A stretch of DNA of 21,285 bases from Sphingomonadales bacterium UBA7473 (GTDB lineage Bacteria > Pseudomonadota > Alphaproteobacteria > Sphingomonadales > Sphingomonadaceae): assembly GCA_002478575.1 (NCBI GenBank), contig DLOX01000031.1, forward strand, positions 237-21,521, written 5' to 3'. Under the pieces are notes generated by a model. That model was not told the DNA's origin. It worked only from the letters and a program-made list of their open reading frames with translations, and did no database searches. The position numbers were made by a program, and so were the translations under genes. Shown piece by piece: positions 15,461 to 21,285 of this stretch (positions are counted from its first letter, which is position 1; each line of letters begins with the position of its first letter).

Positions 15461-17485
15461 ATGAAGAGAATAATCCTGACGAGCTTTGCGCTCGCGCTTG
15501 CTACACAGGCGCATGCGGAAACGGCCGCTCCGACCAAACGCCCCTTCGGGCCCACCGATATCAACAAGATCGCGGACGTCTCTGACCCTCAAATTGATCC
15601 AAAGGGGGAATGGATCGCTTACACGGTCAAAACCGCTGACATCGATAAAGATAAATCCGAGTCCCATTTGTGGATGGTCAGCTGGGACGGAAAACAGACC
15701 GTCCAACTGACCAACCGCAAAGGCGAAAGTGAAAGTGCGCCACGCTTCAGCCCCGATGGACAATATTTGGCCTTCATCTCTGGCCGCACCGACGAAGATG
15801 GCAATGGTTTGCTCTGGCTGATGAACCGCGCGGGCGGGGAAGCGGCCATGCTGCCGGGCATCAAAGGCTCGGTCGATGATCTCGCTTGGTCCCCCGATTC
15901 CAAATCGCTTGCGCTGATTGTGACTGATCCCGACCCAGAGCCGGCCAAAGACACCACTGACGACGAGAAGAAGCGGCCCAAACCCATCGTCATTGACCGA
16001 TATTATTTCAAAGAAGATTATATCGGCTATTTGGGCAAGAAGCGGGCTCGGCTGATGGTCTATGACCTAGCAGCGAAGACCGCGCGGCGCTTGACGACGG
16101 GCGATTTTAACGAAGTGCTTCCGGCTTGGTCGCCCGACGGAAAGCTCATTGCCTTTACGTCCAATCGCGATGCCGATCCGGACAGGACCTATAATAGCAA
16201 TTTGTTCGTGGTCTCGCCGGGTACTTCACCTGCTGAGCCTCGCGCGCTCACCACTTTTGCCGGGAAAGATAATGACCCGGACTTTGGGAGCTATCCAGCC
16301 TGGTCGCCTGACGGCAAGAGCATTGCCTATCTCCAAGGTGGTCCCGTTGAGCTCTTTTCTTATGGCGTTCAAACATTGGCGGTTGTGCCAAGCGCAGGCG
16401 GCCCGACTAAAGTCCTGACATCCAAGCTTGATCGCAATGTTGTGGGGCCACAATGGAGCCCCAATGGCCGCTCGATCCGCGTCATTGTGGAAGATGATGG
16501 GACACAGCGGATTGCGAGTGTCGATGTCACGAGTGGCGCGGTAACCCCCGTGATTAGTGGATTTCAAGTCTTTGGTTCTGCTACGAAAAATGTAGGCGCT
16601 CGCGCTGCTGTCCTGATGACGGATCCAACAAAGCCCAATGAAGTTTATGCGCTAGAAGGCAATAAGGTCCGCCAGCTGACCCGGCATAATGACAAACTCT
16701 TGAGCGAATTGTCGCTCGGAACGGTCACGGCAACCGCCTTTAAGGCAAAGGACGGCACTGACGTCACAGGGTTTCAAATCCTGCCGCCCGGTGCATCAGG
16801 GAAAGCGCCCTTGCCGTCTGTGCTCTTCCTCCACGGCGGCCCGCAATCGCAGTTTGAGGCTGAGTTTCAACCGCTGTGGCAGCTTTTTGCGGGGCACGGC
16901 CTCGCCGTCATTTCTCCCAACCCGCGCGGTGGCACCGGACGAGGGGAGGCGCATGCCAAGGCGCTTTATGCCGATTGGGGCGGGCCAGCCGTGGTGGATG
17001 CTTTGGCGTCTGTCGATGATGCTGTCGCTCGTGGCATTGCAGACCCCAAGCGGCTCGTGATTGGCGGTTGGAGCTATGGTGGGATGCTGACCAACTATGT
17101 CATTGCCTCGGACACGCGGTTCAAAGCCGCGATGAGCGGTGCCTCCATCGCCAATGCTTTTGCAGGTTATGGCACGGATCAATATATTCGCGATTATGAG
17201 ATGGAGTTGGGCAAGCCTTGGGAGAAGCCAGAAGTTTGGCTGCGCAACAGCTATCCCTTCTTCCAGAACCAGAAGATCGTGACGCCAACGCTGTTCATGG
17301 TGGGCGAAAAGGATTGGAACGTCCCGGCGCTTAATAGCGAGCAAATGTATCAAGCGCTGCGCAGCCGCGGCGTGAAGACGCAGCTGGTCGTTTATCCCGA
17401 TCAGCATCATGGCATCAGGCGACCAAGCTTCATCCGAGACCGGGCGGAACGCTGGCTCGCCTGGTATGATGAAGCGATGAAATAG
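15461..17485 (+). CDS. Exported S9 family peptidase with TolB-like propeller
   Basis: 674 residues. The signal peptide MKRIILTSFALALATQAHA is followed by a beta-propeller with at least five PD40-type repeats (for example RFSPDGQYLAF, AWSPDSKSLAL, AWSPDGKLIAF, AWSPDGKSIAY), then a C-terminal alpha/beta-hydrolase. The triad is Ser538 in GGWSYGGM, Asp618 in GEKDWNVP and His650 in QHHG; HGGPQ gives the oxyanion side. It looks like an S9C (acylaminoacyl-peptidase-like) enzyme acting on short peptides outside the cytoplasm. It begins 21 bp after the P450 stop with only a G-rich SD (GGGGG close to the ATG), so it is probably cotranscribed with the P450. It is a different subtype from the S9 peptidase at 1715-3637. 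Confidence 0.93.
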   Translation: MKRIILTSFALALATQAHAETAAPTKRPFGPTDINKIADVSDPQIDPKGEWIAYTVKTADIDKDKSESHLWMVSWDGKQTVQLTNRKGESESAPRFSPDGQYLAFISGRTDEDGNGLLWLMNRAGGEAAMLPGIKGSVDDLAWSPDSKSLALIVTDPDPEPAKDTTDDEKKRPKPIVIDRYYFKEDYIGYLGKKRARLMVYDLAAKTARRLTTGDFNEVLPAWSPDGKLIAFTSNRDADPDRTYNSNLFVVSPGTSPAEPRALTTFAGKDNDPDFGSYPAWSPDGKSIAYLQGGPVELFSYGVQTLAVVPSAGGPTKVLTSKLDRNVVGPQWSPNGRSIRVIVEDDGTQRIASVDVTSGAVTPVISGFQVFGSATKNVGARAAVLMTDPTKPNEVYALEGNKVRQLTRHNDKLLSELSLGTVTATAFKAKDGTDVTGFQILPPGASGKAPLPSVLFLHGGPQSQFEAEFQPLWQLFAGHGLAVISPNPRGGTGRGEAHAKALYADWGGPAVVDALASVDDAVARGIADPKRLVIGGWSYGGMLTNYVIASDTRFKAAMSGASIANAFAGYGTDQYIRDYEMELGKPWEKPEVWLRNSYPFFQNQKIVTPTLFMVGEKDWNVPALNSEQMYQALRSRGVKTQLVVYPDQHHGIRRPSFIRDRAERWLAWYDEAMK

Positions 17486-17498
17486 AGGATTCGCGCAG

Positions 17499-17514
17499 TT
17501 GACGTTAACGTAAA
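17499..17514. promoter_or_regulatory. Palindromic operator-like site before acyl-CoA dehydrogenase genes
   Basis: TTGACGTTAACGTAAA is a 16-bp near-palindrome with a perfect 10-bp centre (ACGTTAACGT); its first six bases also match a sigma-70 -35 hexamer. An operator that starts at the -35 box is typical of MerR-family control, and a very similar palindrome is the reported target of LiuR-type MerR regulators of branched-chain and fatty acyl catabolism in proteobacteria (recollection). It lies 39 bp upstream of the dehydrogenase start. The -10 box is not clear. No regulator gene is in the window. Confidence 0.55.
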
Positions 17515-17523
17515 CTAGGCCTA

Positions 17524-17549
17524 ACTCTCCATCATCATTTCAGGAGAGT
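17524..17549 (+). promoter_or_regulatory. Hairpin enclosing the ribosome-binding site
   Basis: ACTCTCC (17524-17530) pairs with GGAGAGT (17543-17549), a 7-bp stem with a 12-nt loop. The right arm contains most of the SD sequence (AGGAG, 17542-17546) for the ATG at 17554. If formed in the mRNA it would hide the SD and reduce initiation. The stem is short and may only be a modest modulator. Confidence 0.4.
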
Positions 17550-17553
17550 CCCG

Positions 17554-18747
17554 ATGCAATTGGAATTCAGCGCGGAAGAACTTGCGTTTCAGCAAGAGGT
17601 CCGCACATTTATCGCCGAAAATTACCCGCAAGAACTGCGCGGCAAGCAAGATGAAGGCGATGAGCTGGCGAAGGAGGATTTCCTCGCTTGGCACAAAGTG
17701 CTTTATAATAAGGGTTGGGTCGCCCCAGCTTGGCCGGTTGAATATGGCGGCACGGGATGGACGGCGACACAGCGCTTCATCTGGTCCGAAGAAACCGCGC
17801 GCGCCGATTGCATCCGCTTGATGCCCTTCGGCCTCGCGATGGTTGGTCCCGTGATTTACACCTTCGGCACGCCCGAGCAGAAAGCAAAATTCTTGCCGCG
17901 TATCCTGTCCGGCGAGGATTGGTGGTGTCAGGGCTATTCTGAGCCGGGTTCGGGCTCTGACCTTGCCTCGCTTCGCACCATGGCTGTGCAAGATGGCAGC
18001 GACTATGTCGTCAATGGTCAAAAGACCTGGACGACCATGGCGCAGCACGCCGATTGGGGCTTTTTCCTTGTCCGCACAGACAAGGAAGCCAAGCAGCAAG
18101 AAGGGATTTCGTTCCTTCTCGTCGATATGAAATCGCCTGGCATCACGGTTCGCCCGATCATCACGCTTGGCGGTGAGCATGAAGTCAATGAAGTCTGGCT
18201 CGAAGATGTGCGCGTTCCCGTCGAGAACCGCGTCTATGAAGAGAATAAGGGCTGGACCTGCGCCAAATTCCTCCTCGCTCATGAGCGCACGGGGATCGCT
18301 GGAGTTGCATCCTCCAAGCGCGGCGTGGACAAGATCAAGTCAATTGCGCGCGCAGAGCAAGATGGCGACAAGCCACTGATCGCCAACGCCTTTTTCAAGC
18401 GCAAAATTGCTGAGCTTGAAATCGATCTGACTGCGCTTGAGTTCACTGAACTGCGCAGCTTGGCCGGTGCCAATGCAGGCAAAGGCCCCGGGCCTGAATC
18501 AAGCTTGCTGAAGATCAAGGGCTCTGAAATTCAGCAGCGTTTAACCGAACTCGCTCTGGAAGCGGTTGGCCATTATGGCGCACCTTATTTCCGCGGCTTT
18601 GGTGAAGGTGACAATGAGCATCCGATTGGGCCCGATTATGCCCATCGCGCAGCACCCACCTATTTCAACACGCGTAAGACCACCATCTATGGCGGATCGA
18701 ACGAGATTCAGCGCAACATCATCGCGAAGATGGTTTTGGGATTGTAA
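17554..18747 (+). CDS. Acyl-CoA dehydrogenase, probable catalytic subunit of a heteromeric enzyme
   Basis: 397 residues with the acyl-CoA dehydrogenase fold. The FAD/substrate motif is YSEPGSGSDLASLRT from Tyr128, followed by QKTWTTMAQHAD. Glu244 in AHERTG lines up with the catalytic Glu254 of isovaleryl-CoA dehydrogenase. The MCAD Glu376 position is Gly380 (YGGSNEIQR). The usual C-terminal FAD-contact motif RxQFGxPIxxFQ and the QxxGGxG motif are missing; the equivalent stretches read DGDKPLIANAFFK and EAVGHYGAPYF. This pattern is known from alpha2beta2 dehydrogenases such as the mycobacterial ChsE (FadE) pairs, and the neighbour at 18865 has the opposite pattern. The substrate is unknown. 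The SD AGGAG is 7 nt before the ATG. The last codons form the left arm of a hairpin. Confidence 0.93.
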   Translation: MQLEFSAEELAFQQEVRTFIAENYPQELRGKQDEGDELAKEDFLAWHKVLYNKGWVAPAWPVEYGGTGWTATQRFIWSEETARADCIRLMPFGLAMVGPVIYTFGTPEQKAKFLPRILSGEDWWCQGYSEPGSGSDLASLRTMAVQDGSDYVVNGQKTWTTMAQHADWGFFLVRTDKEAKQQEGISFLLVDMKSPGITVRPIITLGGEHEVNEVWLEDVRVPVENRVYEENKGWTCAKFLLAHERTGIAGVASSKRGVDKIKSIARAEQDGDKPLIANAFFKRKIAELEIDLTALEFTELRSLAGANAGKGPGPESSLLKIKGSEIQQRLTELALEAVGHYGAPYFRGFGEGDNEHPIGPDYAHRAAPTYFNTRKTTIYGGSNEIQRNIIAKMVLGL

Positions 18748-18764
18748 TCGCAATCCCAAAACCA
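18731..18764 (+). other. Perfect 14-bp hairpin with the stop codon in its loop
   Basis: TGGTTTTGGGATTG (18731-18744) pairs perfectly with CAATCCCAAAACCA (18751-18764). The 6-nt loop TAATCG begins with the TAA stop of the upstream dehydrogenase. No T-run follows, so it is not a standard intrinsic terminator. It is directly followed by another inverted repeat. Confidence 0.7.
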
Positions 18765-18765
18765 C

Positions 18766-18844
18766 CCTGAACTTGTTTCAGGGTCAACGCATAAACCAAC
18801 ACAAAGGGTGCAAGCGGCACCGTGGATCCTGAAACAAGTTCAGG
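18766..18844. repeat. CCTGAACTTGTTTCAGG inverted repeat pair
   Basis: CCTGAACTTGTTTCAGG at 18766-18782 and its exact reverse complement at 18828-18844 (17 bp) are separated by 45 bp; flanks CA and TC also match. Each arm is partly self-complementary (CCTGAA / TTCAGG). It is of a kind familiar from sphingomonad intergenic DNA (recollection). It lies inside a likely operon between the two dehydrogenase genes. Confidence 0.8.
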
Positions 18845-18864
18845 ATGACATGCAGGAACACAAG

Positions 18865-19995
18865 ATGGATTTCACTTACACCGAAACGCAAGACATGATC
18901 CGCGACACGCTCGCGCGTTTTCTTGCAGACACTTATGATTTCGAAAAACGCAAGGTCATGATCGCCAGCAGCGCCGGCCGCGATGCCGGCATTTGGTCAG
19001 CTCTTGCAACAGAACTTGGCATGCTGGGCGCGCCTTTTGCAGAAGAGCATGGTGGCTTGGGCGGTGGTGCCCTCGAAAATGCGCTGATCATGGAAGAAAT
19101 GGGCAAAGTCATTGCGATTGAGCCCTATTTGCAAACCGTCGTCATTGGCGGTGGCGCTTTGAAGGCGGTTGGCGGCGCGGTTGCTGACGCCGTGATCCCC
19201 GGCATCATCGGTGGCGAAGTGGTGATTGGTTTTGCCTATGCAGAACCACAAGGCCGATATGATTTGGCCAATATTCGCACGAGTGCGAAAGCCGATGGCG
19301 CGGGTTATGTGCTTAATGGCCATAAGGGCGTGGTCTATGCCGCTCCTTGGGCCACGCATTTGCTCGTCACGGCACGCACAGGCGGCGGTAATCGTGAGCG
19401 GGCTGGCGTTGAGCTGTTCCTGATCGACGCAAACGCCAAGGGCATCACGCGCCGCGACTATCCAACGGTCGATGGATCACAAGCTTCTGAAATCTATTTT
19501 GAAAATGTCGCCATCCCAGGCGAAGCTTTGCTGCCCGGTGGCATTGATCTCATTGAAAAGATTGTCGACGAAGCGACTGTGGCCGTCTGCGCTGAAGCGA
19601 CAGGCGTGATGGAAAAGCTTCATCAAGGCACACTCGATTACTCGAAGCAGCGCACGCAGTTTGGACAGCCAATTGGCCGCTTCCAAGTGCTCCAGCACCG
19701 GATGGTCGATATGTTCATGGAAGTCGAGCAGGCGCGTTCAATGGTGTTGATGGCCACGCTGAAGCTTGATCTGCCATCGGCCCAGCGCAAAGCCGCTGTT
19801 TCGGCGTGCAAATCGAAGGTCTCTAAGGGTGCGAACTTCGTGGGGCAGAACGCCATTCAAACCCATGGCGGAATTGGCATCACGCAGGAATTGGCGATTG
19901 GCCATTATTTCAAGCGCGCGACGATCATCGAAGGGCACTTTGGCTCTGCCGATTATCATTTGGATCGTTACGAACAACTGACTTTGGCAGAATAA
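18865..19995 (+). CDS. Acyl-CoA dehydrogenase-like protein, probable partner subunit
   Basis: 376 residues. The C-terminal FAD-contact motif RTQFGQPIGRFQ (from Arg263) and QTHGGIGITQE are intact. The N-terminal FAD motif is degraded (YAEPQGRYDL from Tyr125, then KGVVYAAPWATH in place of KTWxT). The helix-G glutamate of isovaleryl-CoA dehydrogenase appears to be Ala. A Glu (Glu356, in IIEGHFG) falls near the MCAD Glu376 position; whether it works is unclear. These features complement the preceding gene and suggest an obligate alpha-beta enzyme with FAD at the interface. The start at 18865 has AGGA (18854-18857) 7 nt upstream. An in-frame GTG at 18808 would translate the repeat and is rejected. 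The methyltransferase start follows 3 nt after the stop. Confidence 0.9.
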   Translation: MDFTYTETQDMIRDTLARFLADTYDFEKRKVMIASSAGRDAGIWSALATELGMLGAPFAEEHGGLGGGALENALIMEEMGKVIAIEPYLQTVVIGGGALKAVGGAVADAVIPGIIGGEVVIGFAYAEPQGRYDLANIRTSAKADGAGYVLNGHKGVVYAAPWATHLLVTARTGGGNRERAGVELFLIDANAKGITRRDYPTVDGSQASEIYFENVAIPGEALLPGGIDLIEKIVDEATVAVCAEATGVMEKLHQGTLDYSKQRTQFGQPIGRFQVLQHRMVDMFMEVEQARSMVLMATLKLDLPSAQRKAAVSACKSKVSKGANFVGQNAIQTHGGIGITQELAIGHYFKRATIIEGHFGSADYHLDRYEQLTLAE

Positions 19996-19998
19996 GCG

Positions 19999-20874
19999 GT
20001 GGCGCGGCTGGCCAAAGGCAAAGCCAGCCGCACCGCTCGGATGACGGCTGCCATGCGCGCGCGCCACGCCGCAGGTGGCATCCGTCCGCGGGTGTTTGAA
20101 GACCAGTTTGCAAAGCTCTTTGTCGATGGGGCGAGCCTTGCTTTGTCGATTCCGACACCCCTGACCGATTGGGTTGTCGGAAGGGTGGCTGGCCCGGTCC
20201 GGGCCTTGGAAGGCGAAGTGATTGCGCGTTCCCGCTATGTGGAAGAGGCATTGACTGCGGCAATTGCCGCTGGAACCGATCAGATTGTCATTCTTGGCGC
20301 GGGCTTTGATACGACTGCGCTGCGCCACGCTGGCAAAGGTCTTCGCTTTTTCGAGGTGGATCACCCTGCAACGCAAAGCGAGAAACAAGCTGTTCTCGCA
20401 GCGAACGCCGATGTTGTGCACGACATTCGCTTTGTTCCAGTTGATTTTGTGACCGATGACTTGGCCGAGGCGTTGACTGAGGCTGGGCTCGACCCAAAGC
20501 GTCCCATCTTCTGCTCCTGGCTCGGCGTGGTCATGTATTTGGAGCAGACGGCGACGCTGGCGACGCTGGCCACTTTGCGCAAAGTGGCTGCACCTGGAAG
20601 CCAAATATTGTTCGACGCTTATCCCCGGCCCGAAGAAACTGACCGGGATGAGCAATTGCTCTTTGCCGCCGCCCGCACCTTCACCGCTGGCTTAGGAGAG
20701 CCGATGCTGGGGCAATTTGACAGCGATGCCTTTGCCCGAGACATTGGCGGTGCTGGCTGGGCGATTAAAGATCGCATCAATGGCGAAGAGATGCGCCAGC
20801 GTTGGTTCGCGGGCCAGCCTCGCGTGCTTCATCCGCCCAAGTCGGCTTTGTTTTATACGCTTGTGGCGGTCTAG
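19999..20874 (+). CDS. Class I SAM-dependent methyltransferase, leucine carboxyl methyltransferase-like
   Basis: 291 residues. The N-terminal ASRTARMTAAMRARHA and the SAM-binding loop ILGAGFDTTALRH (Gly100-x-Gly102-x-Asp104), followed by FEVDHP (acidic ribose ligand) and the later CSWLGVVMYLE, match the LCMT-like family abundant in mycobacteria. The methyl acceptor is unknown. I use GTG at 19999 because the conserved SRTA segment lies before the first ATG (20041); no clear SD is visible, but the start is only 3 nt past the dehydrogenase stop, so translational coupling is likely. It ends immediately next to the convergent gene's stop. Confidence 0.85.
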   Translation: MARLAKGKASRTARMTAAMRARHAAGGIRPRVFEDQFAKLFVDGASLALSIPTPLTDWVVGRVAGPVRALEGEVIARSRYVEEALTAAIAAGTDQIVILGAGFDTTALRHAGKGLRFFEVDHPATQSEKQAVLAANADVVHDIRFVPVDFVTDDLAEALTEAGLDPKRPIFCSWLGVVMYLEQTATLATLATLRKVAAPGSQILFDAYPRPEETDRDEQLLFAAARTFTAGLGEPMLGQFDSDAFARDIGGAGWAIKDRINGEEMRQRWFAGQPRVLHPPKSALFYTLVAV

Positions 20875-21285
20875 TTACTTCTCCGCTGCCTGCGCAAAGC
20901 AGGATTCAAAGTTCAGATCATCCTCCTCGCCTTTGGCGCGATTGGCTTTGGATTGCGCGAGGATCGATTCCTTCTCAAGCCCCAAGATGATATCGCCTTC
21001 GTTATCCGTCTTGCCCTGCGCCCGTAGCTCATCGCGCGCCTTTCCTTCAAGGATGGCCGCGACATTGGCCAGTTGCTTGGTTTGGTCGGCCGCTCCCGCA
21101 TCCTTGGCCGCCAAGTCCATCATCGCTGCGCATTGAACCAGCGTTGGCGGGGCTTTGGGCGGATCAACCTTGTCCATCATTGCAATGCAGGATCGCACAA
21201 GCGCTTGCGCCTCTGGTTGCGGGTTGGTGCTGGCGGCCGCCCGGGCTTGGAGGCCCGCCACTTCGCCGATGATGCTGTCCCGGAT
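20875..21285 (-). CDS. Hypothetical protein, 5' end beyond window
   Basis: The 3' portion of an open frame, about 136 codons in view. The frame stays open from the TAA at 20875-20877 to the right edge, so the start lies outside or is the GTG at 21259-21261. I do not recognise a family. It is Ala/Lys/Glu-rich and probably helical, with a twofold motif (SCIAMMDKVDP and QCAAMMDLAAK) and a third Cys near the C-terminus (ESCFAQ), hinting at a small disulfide- or metal-containing helical repeat. No signal peptide can be judged. Its stop directly abuts the methyltransferase stop. Confidence 0.65.
   Translation of the reverse strand: MRDSIIGEVAGLQARAAASTNPQPEAQALVRSCIAMMDKVDPPKAPPTLVQCAAMMDLAAKDAGAADQTKQLANVAAILEGKARDELRAQGKTDNEGDIILGLEKESILAQSKANRAKGEEDDLNFESCFAQAAEK

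Noticed and set aside
17521..18282. 253-codon minus-strand open frame
   Set aside because: Lies opposite the first acyl-CoA dehydrogenase, whose motifs are unambiguous.
18808..18864. Upstream GTG start for the second acyl-CoA dehydrogenase
   Set aside because: It would translate the intergenic inverted repeat; the ATG at 18865 has a well-spaced AGGA and matches the family N-terminus.
19738..20655. 305-codon minus-strand open frame
   Set aside because: Covers the end of one gene and most of the methyltransferase in antisense; no domain signal.

Overview
The window looks like chromosomal DNA of an alphaproteobacterium, most likely a sphingomonad (Sphingomonadales). This is an inference from moderately high GC, the protein styles and several intergenic palindromic repeats of kinds common in that group; no rRNA or other phylogenetic marker is present. 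Gene density is high. I see no tRNA, rRNA, CRISPR array, transposase, phage gene or replication origin.

Layout. 1-622: a small exported EF-hand protein, then a REP-like palindrome overlapping its stop codon, two further hairpins and a strong intrinsic terminator. 699-3637: a crotonase-family (enoyl-CoA hydratase/isomerase) gene, convergent with an exported S9 prolyl-oligopeptidase-type peptidase; a REP-like inverted repeat fills the gap. 3818-6142: a fused aminodeoxychorismate synthase/lyase (PabB-PabC, folate pathway), overlapping tail-to-tail with a soluble GGDEF protein. 6308-10817: a PLP-dependent group II decarboxylase of unknown substrate, purE-purK (overlapping, purine synthesis) and a class I PHA synthase. 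10771-12006: an MFS transporter on the minus strand, overlapping the end of phaC. 12260-17485: a self-sufficient CYP102-type P450-reductase fusion closely followed by a second exported S9 peptidase. 17499-19995: a palindromic operator-like site and two acyl-CoA dehydrogenase subunits that look like the two halves of a heteromeric enzyme. 19999-21285: a SAM-dependent methyltransferase, and a hypothetical protein running off the right edge.

How the genes relate. Much of the window concerns acyl-CoA and fatty-acid-like substrates: crotonase, PHA synthase, P450 BM3-type monooxygenase and the acyl-CoA dehydrogenase pair. The rest is housekeeping (purine and p-aminobenzoate synthesis) and peptide scavenging. 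These are several short transcription units, not one obvious pathway island.

Most worth a second look: (1) the CYP102-like enzyme has lost the two basic residues that bind the NADPH 2'-phosphate in P450 BM3 and also the Arg/Tyr pair that anchors fatty-acid carboxylates, so both cofactor and substrate preference may differ; (2) the acyl-CoA dehydrogenases show complementary loss of FAD and catalytic motifs, and a hairpin with the first gene's stop codon in its loop separates them; (3) a structured terminator-ended RNA lies upstream of the crotonase gene. I did not find a defence system, mobile element or clearly new multi-gene system.
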